From NCBI RefSeq assembly GCF_001614315.2, contig NZ_LVEG02000001.1, positions 434,001-498,000 of the forward strand: a stretch of DNA of 64,000 nt. The letters are read 5' to 3'. This document shows, piece by piece, positions 30,977-40,845 of this stretch (the first letter of the stretch is position 1; the number at the start of each line of letters is the position of its first letter). The notes beneath the pieces were generated by a model, which did not search any database, was not told the DNA's origin, and worked only from the letters and a program-made list of their open reading frames with translations. This stretch comes from Halofilum ochraceum. GTDB lineage: Bacteria > Pseudomonadota > Gammaproteobacteria > XJ16 > Halofilaceae. The position numbers were made by a program, and so were the translations under genes.

Positions 30977-31582
30977 TCAGCGCAGTCGGTGGGTGATCCA
31001 GTCGATGACTTGGCGCGCTGTGGTGTCGGCGGCCCGGCCGAAGGCATTGACGACTTGTGGCACCTGCCTGCCCTCAACATTCTCGCGGACGCGGAATTTG
31101 CGGGTCGCGGCGATCTCACGGGTACGCTCGTCGATGAGATTGGCGTCGAACTCAATAACGACCCGCGGCTCGCCGTTGCGGTATTCGCTCTGAAACGCGC
31201 GTAGCACGCCGTTGAGCTCCCAGGTCGTACGTACGTTTTTATCGTCGCCGCTCAAGCGGCGGATACGGCCGTCGCTGCCGAATGCCTCGCGCAGATGGTC
31301 GCGCCACAGGATGGGGGCGGGCGCGGACCAGCGGCTGGCGCTGTAGGCGTTGACGCGATTGCCTTGCCGGAGCACGAGGATGCGCGTGCTGGCGAGTTCG
31401 CCGCTGGTGGCCGGGGTCCGGATGCGCAGCGAGGTGTCTATGGCCTGGGACTCCGCGGCGTCGACCGTCGAGGGCGGGAGGCGATAGACGTCTTTCGGCG
31501 TCGGTTCCGGCACGATGGTGCAGTTGACCAGACCCGCAGCGAAGGCGAATGCCAGCAGGCTTCGGTACGCGAATCGATTCAT
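30977..31582 (-). CDS. PqiC/MlaD-operon auxiliary lipoprotein (ABC-type transport auxiliary)
   Basis: The 201-residue protein has a signal peptide and an atypical lipobox, GLVNC, with Asn before the Cys at about residue 21. The body has the PqiC/DUF330-like pattern VYRLPPSTVDA, RILVLRQGNRVNAYSASRWSAP and LRAFQSEYRNGEPRVVIEFDANL. Such lipoproteins accompany MCE transport systems at the outer membrane. It overlaps the upstream MCE gene by 4 bases (ATGA) and is the last gene of the four-gene operon. Confidence 0.8.
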   Translation of the reverse strand: MNRFAYRSLLAFAFAAGLVNCTIVPEPTPKDVYRLPPSTVDAAESQAIDTSLRIRTPATSGELASTRILVLRQGNRVNAYSASRWSAPAPILWRDHLREAFGSDGRIRRLSGDDKNVRTTWELNGVLRAFQSEYRNGEPRVVIEFDANLIDERTREIAATRKFRVRENVEGRQVPQVVNAFGRAADTTARQVIDWITHRLR

Positions 31583-32517
31583 GGTTGGAACTCCGGTACG
31601 TCGTCGCCGCCGAACAAATACTCGCCGGGATTGTCTTCCAGGCGCCGCGTGATCTCGCGCAGGGATGACAGTACGGCGCGCAATTCCTGCAGGGCCGGGT
31701 CGACGCTGCGCAGGCCCTGCATGCCGCTGTCGAGGGCGTCCTCGTTCTCGCGCAGCAGCCGTTCAAGGCGGGTACTGGTGCGTTCCAGCGAACTGACGGC
31801 GCGCGTCGCACTGTCGAGCAGCGGTTCGCCGCGCTCGTCGAGCATGGCATTTGCGCGCTCTACCAGCTGGGCGGTCTGGTCTGTGACGCGGCGGGAGTTG
31901 GCGGTGGTGGCTTTGAGGTTTTCGACGGCCTGTTCAATCTCGTCACTGCGCTCGGCAACGACCCCGCTGATGTGCTCGACGTTGTCCAGTGTCGCGCTGA
32001 CCTTGCGGATGTTCTCAATCGACAGCAGTTTGTCGGCCCGGTCGAACAGCGTGAGCAGGTGATCAAACAGTTGCTCACCGCCGCCCGTCAGGCGTGCCAG
32101 TGCCGAGGGCTCGGCGTGGATCACCGGCAACTGGTCGCCGCGGGCGGTCAGCAGCGGGCTGTCCGGTGACCCGCCGCTGAGCCGGATCTCGGCGCTGCCG
32201 GTGATGCCGGCCATACGCAGCTGAGCGTCCGTGTCTGCCTTGATCGGCGTGCTCGGGCCGACCTCGATATACGCCTGGACCTTGCGTGGGTCTTGCGGAT
32301 CGAGTCGCAGGCGTGTCACTCGACCGACCGGGATGCCGGTGTAGCGCACGTTGCTGCCGACGGTGAGACCGGTCACAGACTCGTCGAACACGACGATATA
32401 CCTGTCGGTGACCTCGCCGCCGCTCGGTCGAGCGAGCCAGAGCGTGAACGCCAGGGCCGCGCTGATGCCGAGCACGACGAACAGGCCGATCAGGACGTGA
32501 TGCGCACGCGGTTCCAC
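31579..32517 (-). CDS. MlaD-like MCE-domain substrate-binding protein
   Basis: The 312-residue protein has one N-terminal membrane anchor (about residues 8-28) and an MCE domain at about 35-120 with VTGLTVGSNVRYTGIPVGRV and GITGSAEIRLSGG. A long helical coiled-coil region runs to the C-terminus. MCE proteins form hexameric rings that carry lipids across the periplasm. The GTG start at 32517 overlaps the upstream ATPase stop by one base. An in-frame upstream extension was rejected because it does not look like an MCE N-terminus. Confidence 0.88.
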   Translation of the reverse strand: MEPRAHHVLIGLFVVLGISAALAFTLWLARPSGGEVTDRYIVVFDESVTGLTVGSNVRYTGIPVGRVTRLRLDPQDPRKVQAYIEVGPSTPIKADTDAQLRMAGITGSAEIRLSGGSPDSPLLTARGDQLPVIHAEPSALARLTGGGEQLFDHLLTLFDRADKLLSIENIRKVSATLDNVEHISGVVAERSDEIEQAVENLKATTANSRRVTDQTAQLVERANAMLDERGEPLLDSATRAVSSLERTSTRLERLLRENEDALDSGMQGLRSVDPALQELRAVLSSLREITRRLEDNPGEYLFGGDDVPEFQP

Positions 32518-33296
32518 TAATGCTCCTCGAGGGTGGCGGTGTTGCGGACCGCGCGGGCGCGCGGTCCGTGGAAGTATTCCTGCACCCATTCATCGTCGGC
32601 CTGCGCGACGGTTTCCGGCGTGCCGGTGATCAGCACGCGCTTGTTCGACAGAACGGCAATACGGTCGCAGACGGTGTGAAGGGTATCGAGGTCGTGCGTG
32701 ACCAAAAACACCGTCAGGCCGAGGGCGTTGCCGAGCGTCAGCAGCAGGCGATCGAACGCGGCGGCGCCGATCGGATCCAGCCCGGCGGTGGGCTCGTCCA
32801 GGAACAGCAGTTCGGGGTCGAGGACCAATGCCCGCGCCAGCGCCGCCCGCTTGGCCATGCCGCCCGAGAGTTCCGACGGGTAGAGGTTGCCGGTATCGCG
32901 CGCCAGTCCCGCCAGCTCCAGCTTCACTGCCGCGAGCGATTCGGCCTCGCTGTGGTTGAGGCTCGTGTGCTCGCGCAGGGGCAGGGCGATGTTCTCGGTG
33001 ACGGTCAACGAGGAGAACAGGGCGTTCCGCTGGAACAGGACGCCGAGCCGGCGTTCGAGTTGGGCGCGCTCGTCGTCGGGCAGCTCGAGCGGGTTTTCGT
33101 CGAGCAGGCGGATCTCGCCCGCCGCGGGTGGCTGCAGACCCACGATGGAGCGCAGCAGCACCGATTTGCCGCTGCCGGAGCCGCCCACCACGCCGATGAT
33201 CTCGCCGCGGTGGACGTCGAGATCGAGGTTCTCGTGCACCGATTGCGCTCCGAAACGGTTGCACAGGCCGCGCACGCGAATGGCGACTTCGTTCAC
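32517..33296 (-). CDS. MlaF-like ABC transporter ATPase
   Basis: The 259-residue ATPase has Walker A GGSGSGKS, Q-loop FQRNALFSSLTV, signature ELSGGMAKRAALA, Walker B LLFLDEPTAGLDPIG and switch His VTHDLDT. The MAKR variant of the signature is typical of Mla/Ttg2-type lipid transport ATPases. The GTG start overlaps the permease stop in GTGA. Upstream in-frame codons belong to the shadow of the permease. Confidence 0.92.
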   Translation of the reverse strand: MNEVAIRVRGLCNRFGAQSVHENLDLDVHRGEIIGVVGGSGSGKSVLLRSIVGLQPPAAGEIRLLDENPLELPDDERAQLERRLGVLFQRNALFSSLTVTENIALPLREHTSLNHSEAESLAAVKLELAGLARDTGNLYPSELSGGMAKRAALARALVLDPELLFLDEPTAGLDPIGAAAFDRLLLTLGNALGLTVFLVTHDLDTLHTVCDRIAVLSNKRVLITGTPETVAQADDEWVQEYFHGPRARAVRNTATLEEH

Positions 33297-34495
33297 CAGC
33301 CCATCTCCATGAAGAACATCGCGGCCACCGCATCGAGCAGGATCACCGCGGAGATCGCCTGGACCACGCTCGCCGTGGTGTGCCGGCCCACGGACTCGGC
33401 GCTGCCGCTGACCCGCAAGCCCTCCAGGCAACCAATCAGGGCGATTACCACGGCGAATACCGGGGACTTGGCCATGCCCAGGATGAATTCCTGCAACGGC
33501 ACGCCGCGGATGATGCCCAGGACCTGCGTACTCGGGATGTCCAGGGCCAGGATGGCGACCGCCGCACCGCCAGTCAGACCGGAGAGTACCGCGACGAAGG
33601 TGAGCAGTGGCAACGTCAGCACCAGCGCGAGCATGCGCGGCAGCACCAGCATCTCGGTCGGATCCAGGCCCTGCACACGCAGGGCGTCGATCTCCTCATT
33701 GACCTTCATCGCGCCGATCTGGGCGGTGAATGCGCTGGCGGTCCGTCCCGCCAGCAGGATGGCGGCCAGCATCACCCCCAGCTCGCGCATGAAGCCGTAG
33801 GCGACGAGGTCCATGGTGCGCGCGGCGGCACCGTAGTCGGCGAGGACGGTAGCGCCCAGGAAGGCCACGACGGCACCGACCAGGAAGGTCAGCAGTGCCA
33901 CGATGGGCACGGCCCGCAAGCCGGTATGGTCGATCTGGTGGAGCAGGGCGTTGAGGCGCCATCGCCACGGGCGAGGCAGGATGGCGATCAGCGTCGCGAG
34001 CGCCAGGCCGATGAATCCGAGTAACCGGCGCTGATGGCGTAACAGCGCCAGTGTGGCCGCGCCGAGGCTCGCGAGGGCGTTGCCAAGCGGATTTCCGCGA
34101 TGCATGGCGTGCGAGGGCCGCGCGGCGGCGGCCGGCGCAATGAGGCGCAGAAATGCCTGGCGCTCGGGCGGCAGCCCCGCTGTTTGGGCCTCGGCGCACA
34201 ACCGATCGGCGCCCACCAGGCGAGAGAGCAGCGTAGCGCCTGCGGTATCCAGCTCGCCGAGCTGGCGCAGATCGAGTTCCTTCGTGTTCCCTGCGTCGCC
34301 GACTGCCCTGATGGCGTCCTGCAGCAACTGGTAATGCGGCAACGTCCAGTCGCCGCGGACAACCAACCGCTCGCCGTCATCGGCCAGGCGCGCGTCGGCG
34401 GACGCAGCGTGCTGACTGCCGCGCGCATTCGGACTTCCGCTTCGTCGTGGCACGGGGACGAACGCGGACAAGAGCCAACTGCTCCCTATTCCCAT
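33293..34495 (-). CDS. MlaE-like ABC permease with N-terminal STAS-like domain
   Basis: The 400-residue protein has a soluble N-terminus (about 32-125) with a STAS-like pattern (LVVRGDWTLPHYQLLQDAIR, ELDLRQLGELDTAGATLL). The MlaE permease domain follows, with LLTFLVGAVVAF, GFMRELGVMLAAILLAGR, QIGAMKVNEEIDALRV and VLPRMLALVLTLPLLTF. The fused STAS domain occurs in a subset of MlaE proteins; in E. coli the separate MlaB does this job. The operon order is mlaE-mlaF-mlaD-lipoprotein, all coupled by overlaps. It probably moves phospholipids between membranes. Confidence 0.88.
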   Translation of the reverse strand: MGIGSSWLLSAFVPVPRRSGSPNARGSQHAASADARLADDGERLVVRGDWTLPHYQLLQDAIRAVGDAGNTKELDLRQLGELDTAGATLLSRLVGADRLCAEAQTAGLPPERQAFLRLIAPAAAARPSHAMHRGNPLGNALASLGAATLALLRHQRRLLGFIGLALATLIAILPRPWRWRLNALLHQIDHTGLRAVPIVALLTFLVGAVVAFLGATVLADYGAAARTMDLVAYGFMRELGVMLAAILLAGRTASAFTAQIGAMKVNEEIDALRVQGLDPTEMLVLPRMLALVLTLPLLTFVAVLSGLTGGAAVAILALDIPSTQVLGIIRGVPLQEFILGMAKSPVFAVVIALIGCLEGLRVSGSAESVGRHTTASVVQAISAVILLDAVAAMFFMEMGW

Positions 34496-34542
34496 TAGCC
34501 GGTCTCTCCCAAACAGCGGTTGCGACCTCGGATCCGCCGTGC

Positions 34543-35358
34543 TCAGAACCGGTAAGCGAGCAGGAGTCCCCCGGATAGCTGCGTTTCATCACCGACATCG
34601 TCGACGATCGGACTGTCAGCGGCATCACCGAGCATCTCGCTAATCCCGAGAATGGCTGTTGCGGACCATCGGGGTGTCAGGTCGCGCGTGAGGCGTGCCT
34701 GCAGGCCGGCAGTACTGACGCCGCCATCCGCCGCGTAGGGGGATAATCCGATCTGATCGGCCTCCGCGGCCGACAGTGAGAACAACGCATCGTTCCAGTC
34801 GTCGCCGACCCACTGGATACGCGGCCCGATTGCATATCGGAGGCTGTCGGACAGGGCGTCGCGCCAGGTGACTCTGAGCCGCACGCGCTCGCCGTCGATA
34901 TCGCCGCTGAGCGCGCTGCCGACCTCAGCGCCAAGATGAAGCCGGCCGGCCTCGAAATTGATCCGCACGCCGCCGAGCGCACCGCCATCCACTTCCGCCA
35001 GCGGGGCAAGCGGGCCTTTGTCGTCGCGGCCGCCGGCATAAGCGATAAACGGTCCGATTGTGAATTTGTCGGTGTGGATGGCATTCCAGCCGATGCCCCG
35101 CGCCGTGCTGATATACAGGCTCTCGCCATAGCGGGCGTCGATCAGTGGCAGGACAGCGGTGTCGTGACTGTCGGCTCCCGGATACTCGGGGTGTTGGAAA
35201 GCGCCGATTCCGAGGTGCACCGACCAGTCCCCCTCGGATGCCGCTTCCCGGGGGCGATCCGGGGCCGTGTCCTCGGTCTCGCGCTGCGCCGGCGTAGCCA
35301 TGGCGTATGGCAGCAAGACCGCCGCCATGAGCGCGGATACGACGGAATCTCTGTTCAT
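34543..35358 (-). CDS. MipA/OmpV-family outer membrane protein
   Basis: The 271-residue protein has a short N-terminal hydrophobic segment and then WSVHLGIGAFQHPEYPGADSH, the typical start of MipA/OmpV beta-barrels. Alternating beta strands follow, ending in a terminal Phe (LAYRF), the outer membrane insertion signal. AAGGACC lies just before the ATG at 35358, which selects it over an earlier start. In E. coli, MipA is a murein scaffold protein; OmpV is a porin-like relative. It lies 47 bases upstream of the mla-like operon on the same strand. Confidence 0.85.
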   Translation of the reverse strand: MNRDSVVSALMAAVLLPYAMATPAQRETEDTAPDRPREAASEGDWSVHLGIGAFQHPEYPGADSHDTAVLPLIDARYGESLYISTARGIGWNAIHTDKFTIGPFIAYAGGRDDKGPLAPLAEVDGGALGGVRINFEAGRLHLGAEVGSALSGDIDGERVRLRVTWRDALSDSLRYAIGPRIQWVGDDWNDALFSLSAAEADQIGLSPYAADGGVSTAGLQARLTRDLTPRWSATAILGISEMLGDAADSPIVDDVGDETQLSGGLLLAYRF

Positions 35359-35532
35359 ACGTGGGTCCTTTGGTCTTTCGCGCGCGGTCTCGCTCATGGA
35401 GACCTGTGTTGTTGCCGTGAAGCGTAGTCATCAATGATTTAAGAAGCATACATCCTTGTACGTATGTGTAAAGCCCGCCATAGGATAGTATTGGCTCAGC
35501 GCGCATTCGTCTCGAGCGAAGCCCGCCAGCGC

Positions 35533-35745
35533 TTAGTTGTCCGATCCGGTATAGTCCCGGCGGCTCGCGACACCGGCCCCCACCCGTACGGACCACGAAG
35601 GATCGGCGTCCCTCATGCTGCGGGCGGCCTGCACCGATGCGCAGGGGAGCACGGTCACGAGCCACAGCACCCAAAGAAGCTGCCGGGGTGCGGCAATCGC
35701 AGACGCTCCGAATCCGGGCGGTGTCACATCCCTCGCGATATTCAT
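35533..35745 (-). pseudogene. Truncated MipA/OmpV paralogue
   Basis: A 70-codon frame begins with a signal peptide (LLWVLWLVTVLPCASVQA) and continues WSVRVGAGVASRRDYTGSDN, then stops. This start is paralogous to WSVHLGIGAFQHPEYPGADSH in the neighbouring intact MipA. The remaining barrel, about 200 residues, is missing. It is thus a truncated copy, either of an ancestral tandem pair or an old duplication. Confidence 0.65.
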
Positions 35746-35761
35746 GTGGCCTCCGCTTGGG

Positions 35762-36645
35762 TCAGCGCACGATCGAGAAGCCGATGCGGACCTGCAGATC
35801 CTGCTCCTCGTTGTAGCTCAGAAGGCTCTCGCCATAGCCCTGGAAAAGCTGCAGGTGCAGGAAACCGCCGGTTCGAGCGGCGATTGCAGTACGCAAAGGC
35901 CACGACAGGTCCAACTGGATCGAGTCGCGCCCACTGTCACCACGGCGATAGATGAGTTGGGCAAGACCGCCGTCCGTGGTGCCGTACCGAACCGTGAAAT
36001 CGCCATGGCCGCGATACGTGGCGATATCGTCGTTTTCGTTACCCGTTGCGATATAGCCGTACAGTTTGGGTACAACGACCAGGTCGCGATCCGCCACCGA
36101 CCAGCGCCACGCCGGCTGGATGAACAGGGTATCGATGCTTCGGGACGTTGCGCCGGCCTGACCGTTGGACTCGTGCTCGTAGCCAAAGCGCAGGAAATTC
36201 GGCTGCACGCCCGATGACGCGCCGTCATGGACCAGCTCCCAGAACAGGCTCGGGCTATAGCTCGAATCCTCGAACGGCGCCGACTCCTCGCTGAGATTCC
36301 ACAGGGAGGTCTGGGTGTAGGCAAAATGAAGCGGTGCGAGCCAGCCCGTGCCGTACGGCATGGGCTTGTTCTCGGTCGAAAAAATCTGGTACTGAAAGCT
36401 GAACTGGAACCGGGCCGTCGTATCCTCGTCCCGACCGACGACGAAATAGATCGGTTCGTTGATGGTGAGTGCATCCTCGTTGGGCACGACATACTGGCTG
36501 CGTTGTCCGAGGAGGCTTTCCGGTGTCACGGTGGCACCCCCGGAATCGGGGTCGCCGACTCCCTCGCGCGGTGTGAAGGTGGCGGCGACCGCAAGTGCGA
36601 GAGTGCCCGCGATCAGTGTGCTTGCGGCATGTCCTCGGGTTGTCA

Positions 36646-36649
<4 letters not shown>
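35762..36649 (-). CDS. pldA: Outer membrane phospholipase A1/A2 (OMPLA)
   Basis: The 295-residue precursor has a signal peptide (residues 1-25) and a 12-strand barrel pattern. Its catalytic region FGYEHESNGQ (His and Ser in HES) is followed by RSIDTLFIQPAWRW. The wider match to OMPLA includes ESLLGQRSQYVVPNEDA, which leads into the barrel. The enzyme hydrolyses phospholipids in the outer leaflet. A calcium-dependent dimer is expected from the family. The ATG overlaps the BCCT gene stop as ATGA. ATGATG gives two adjacent start choices. Confidence 0.88.
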
Positions 36650-38163
<1,514 letters not shown>

Positions 38164-38315
38164 GTCGTCCAGTCCACTGCTGTCGCCTCTACCCGAACTG
38201 CCTGTCGCTGTGGGCGAGCCCGGTGGCGGCTCGCCCGCAGCCCTCGTCGCCGGCGTGTGCGTTCACGGCGCCGGTGCTGTCGCCCCGAGCTCACCGGAAC
38301 GATCGGGGGTCGGGA

Positions 38316-39101
38316 TCAGCCGGCAGTGCCGCCCTGCTCGGGCCGGGCATCCAGCCATTGCCAGGCTTCCTCCTCGGCGTCGGCCGCGAAAGATCGAATC
38401 GCCATGTCCGGGAATAGGGGGTCGATGCGCGCGATCAGCGCGGTCATCCAAGCGGGCGCCCCGACGATGGCGTAGCGTTCGACCTCTTGCAGGGCGCTCA
38501 GCTTCATCGACAGCAACCCGGTCTTCGCGAGCGCGCCAACCTCGATGCCTCGGAATCCCGTCATCCGGTTCAGCACACGGACGCGCTCATGTCGGGCCAG
38601 AAACTCATTGAAAGTGCTCACGATCGCCGGTGTCTCCGCGGCCGTGAGCACCCCGTTGATCTCGAAACCGAGGACGTCATCGTGCGAGGTCGGCATGAAT
38701 CGCAGCGCAGGCGCGCGCGGCGAAGCCGCGGCGGGCTGCTGCGCCGCCCACTGCATGGCTTCATCCGCCTGCTCGGCGCCGAAGACGCACAGCGGCAGAT
38801 CCGGCACGACCCGTTCGATCAGGGCGACGAGGACGTGCGGCCAGTTCTTGTCGGAAACGATCGCGACCCGCCGAAAGCGGCCGATGTGGGCGAGGAATTC
38901 CAGATCAGCGGCGGTCCCCTTAACCAGGCCGGCGGCGTCGAGATCGGCGAACCCGCTCAGATCGATGCAGGCACCGAGGCCGCCACGCCGTTCCAGCTTC
39001 TCATGGAACATGGCGCTGTAGCGGTCGACGTCGCGACCGGTGAGCTTGCCGGCAATACGCAGTGCGAGTACGTGATCGGGCGCCTCGAGTGGCTCCAGCA
39101 T
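38316..39101 (-). CDS. Tandem SpoIIAA-like/STAS protein
   Basis: The 261-residue soluble protein contains two copies of the SpoIIAA-like (PF11964-type) fold. The first half has ALRIAGKLTGRDVDRYSAMFHEK, ACIDLSGFADLDAAGLV and VAIVSDKNWPHVLVALIERV. The second has GFEINGVLTAAETPAIVSTF, VLNRMTGFRGIEVG and ERYAIVGAPAWMTALIARI. Such domains are common in halophiles and marine bacteria, with unknown function. It is divergent from the GbsR-type gene and shares its upstream region. It may be coexpressed with BCCT-pldA, but 152 bases separate them. Confidence 0.8.
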   Translation of the reverse strand: MLEPLEAPDHVLALRIAGKLTGRDVDRYSAMFHEKLERRGGLGACIDLSGFADLDAAGLVKGTAADLEFLAHIGRFRRVAIVSDKNWPHVLVALIERVVPDLPLCVFGAEQADEAMQWAAQQPAAASPRAPALRFMPTSHDDVLGFEINGVLTAAETPAIVSTFNEFLARHERVRVLNRMTGFRGIEVGALAKTGLLSMKLSALQEVERYAIVGAPAWMTALIARIDPLFPDMAIRSFAADAEEEAWQWLDARPEQGGTAG

Positions 39102-39122
39102 GAGAATCTCTTCCTTTCAATT

Positions 39123-39142
39123 TGTTCAGTGTTGATTGAACA
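39123..39142. promoter_or_regulatory. Candidate operator between SpoIIAA-like gene and gbsR-like gene
   Basis: A perfect inverted repeat, TGTTCA-N8-TGAACA, occupies 39123-39142 in the only divergent intergenic space here. It lies 60 bases before the GbsR-like start and 22 before the leftward start. It is a plausible autoregulatory site of the GbsR-type repressor. Confidence 0.55.
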
Positions 39143-39201
39143 TACTGGATAGTCTATCGTACGGACTCCATCGGAGCAAGCCGCATGACGGGCCCTGAAC
39201 C

Positions 39202-39711
39202 ATGAACGATCCATCGTCCGATCACGGAGAGTCGAAGGCGGAGCAAGCCGAGGCAAGTGAGACCTTCATCGAACACATGGGCCGGGTCGCCCGAGCGGAC
39301 GGTCTGCCGCGGATCGCGGGCCGTCTGTTCGGCTTCCTGATCCTGCACGGCGGCCCGTATTCGCTGGCCGACCTCGCGCGGCACCTGCAGGTCAGCCGGG
39401 GCAGCGTGAGCACCAACACCCGGCTGCTGGAGCAGCTGGGCGTCATCGAGCGCGTCAGCCGCCCCGGCGATCGCCAGGACTACTATCAACTCCGCCCCGA
39501 TCCCTACCCGGCGCTGCTGCGCGGGGTGATCGAGCGCACTCGTGTCGCATCCGCGGGCGTGACCCGCGCGCGCGAGAATCTGCCCGCCGGGTGGGATGAC
39601 GCCCGTGCCCGCCTGCAGGCGCTGGAAACGTTCTACGAACGCGTGCGCCGCAGTTCGGAGGCCGTGGTGCGGTCCTACGACGAGGAGGCTGATGATGACG
39701 GCCACACCTGA
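39202..39711 (+). CDS. GbsR/MarR-type transcriptional regulator
   Basis: The 169-residue protein has a winged helix with GRLFGFLILHGGPYSLADLARHL and QVSRGSVSTNTRLLEQLGVIERV. These belong to the GbsR family, which often controls osmoprotectant or RND efflux genes. The adaptor gene begins within its 3' end, 20 bases before the stop, so repressor and pump are cotranscribed. The ligand is unknown. Confidence 0.85.
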   Translation: MNDPSSDHGESKAEQAEASETFIEHMGRVARADGLPRIAGRLFGFLILHGGPYSLADLARHLQVSRGSVSTNTRLLEQLGVIERVSRPGDRQDYYQLRPDPYPALLRGVIERTRVASAGVTRARENLPAGWDDARARLQALETFYERVRRSSEAVVRSYDEEADDDGHT

Positions 39712-40840
39712 TGAGAACGCCTGGCTGGCCCGGCCCGCCCACCGGCGCTGGGCGCTGGCGGGCGCGGTCGTCCTTGCTACCGCCCTGTGGATGGCCTCCG
39801 GCTGGTTGAGCGGGTCCGGGGGCACCGGCGACGCTGCTCCCGTTTCGAGCCAGCGGCCCCCGTTCGAGGTCGCCATCGCCGAGCGCAGGGCCGAATCGAT
39901 CGAGCGCGCTGTGCGGGCCCAGGGCGAGACCCGGCCCCATCGCTCGGCGCGGCTGCGCGCGCAGACGGCCGGGCAGGTGGCGGCCGTGCCGGTCGAATCC
40001 GGGCAACGCGTGGAACGTGGCGAGATACTGATCGAACTGGCCCGGGGCGATCGCGGTGCACGACTCAAGGAAGCCAGGGCCCGTGTATCTCAGCGCCAGC
40101 TCGAACTCGAGGCGGCGCAGCGGCTGTCGGCGAGCGGTTACCAGGCGCGCGTGCAGGTAGAGGAGGCGCGCGCGGCACTGGAACAGGCCCAGGCGGCCCT
40201 CGCGCAGATCCGCCAGGACATCGATTACACGACCATCGAGGCCCCATGGGCCGGCACGATCGACGAAGTGCTCGTCGATGCCGGCGATTATCTCGGCGTC
40301 AACGGCGAGGCCGTGACGCTCGTGGACAACGACCCGCTGCGCGTGGTCGCGCACTTTCCGCAGGGCGCCGCCGATGCGCTGGCGCCGGGGCAACCGGCCG
40401 CGGTCACGCTGCTTTCGGGCGCGGTTCGCAGCGGGCAAGTAGTCGGTGTCGCGCCGCGCAGCGACGCCGCCACCCGGACGTTCCGCGTCGAGGCCGAGAT
40501 CCCCAACCCGGAACGCCGACCCGCCGGGACCAGCGCCGAGATGCGGATCGTGACCGGCCGGGTGCGGGCCCATCGCCTGTCGCCGGCGCTGCTGTCGCTC
40601 AACACGCAGGGCGAACTCGGCGTGAAGGCGGTCAACGACGACAACCGGATCGTTTTCCACGCAGTCGAGATCATGCACACCGAGCCCGAGGGGATCTGGG
40701 TGACCGGGCTGCCCGACCCCGTGCGCCTGGTCGTCCGCGGCGGCGGGTTCGTCGCCTCCGGCGAGCGGGTGCGCACGAGCGTGGGCACGCTCGACGTCGA
40801 TCGCGTGCCCGACCCCGCCGCGGCCGGCGCCGAGGGCTGA
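39692..40840 (+). CDS. RND efflux periplasmic adaptor (membrane fusion protein)
   Basis: The 382-residue protein has an N-terminal membrane anchor (about residues 20-42). Then come a lipoyl-like half motif (RLRAQTAGQVAAVPVESGQRVERGE), a coiled-coil hairpin (about residues 110-170), the second half IEAPWAGTIDEVLVDAGDYL, and a beta-barrel/proximal domain. It bridges an inner-membrane pump to an outer-membrane channel. GAGGAGG precedes ATGATG, so either ATG may start. No outer-membrane factor gene belongs to this operon. Confidence 0.88.
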   Translation: MMTATPDENAWLARPAHRRWALAGAVVLATALWMASGWLSGSGGTGDAAPVSSQRPPFEVAIAERRAESIERAVRAQGETRPHRSARLRAQTAGQVAAVPVESGQRVERGEILIELARGDRGARLKEARARVSQRQLELEAAQRLSASGYQARVQVEEARAALEQAQAALAQIRQDIDYTTIEAPWAGTIDEVLVDAGDYLGVNGEAVTLVDNDPLRVVAHFPQGAADALAPGQPAAVTLLSGAVRSGQVVGVAPRSDAATRTFRVEAEIPNPERRPAGTSAEMRIVTGRVRAHRLSPALLSLNTQGELGVKAVNDDNRIVFHAVEIMHTEPEGIWVTGLPDPVRLVVRGGGFVASGERVRTSVGTLDVDRVPDPAAAGAEG

Positions 40841-40845
40841 CAGCG

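Noticed and set aside
32520..33800. 426-codon plus-strand frame across the mla-like ATPase
   Set aside because: The minus strand has intact Walker A, signature and Walker B motifs. The plus frame is a shadow.
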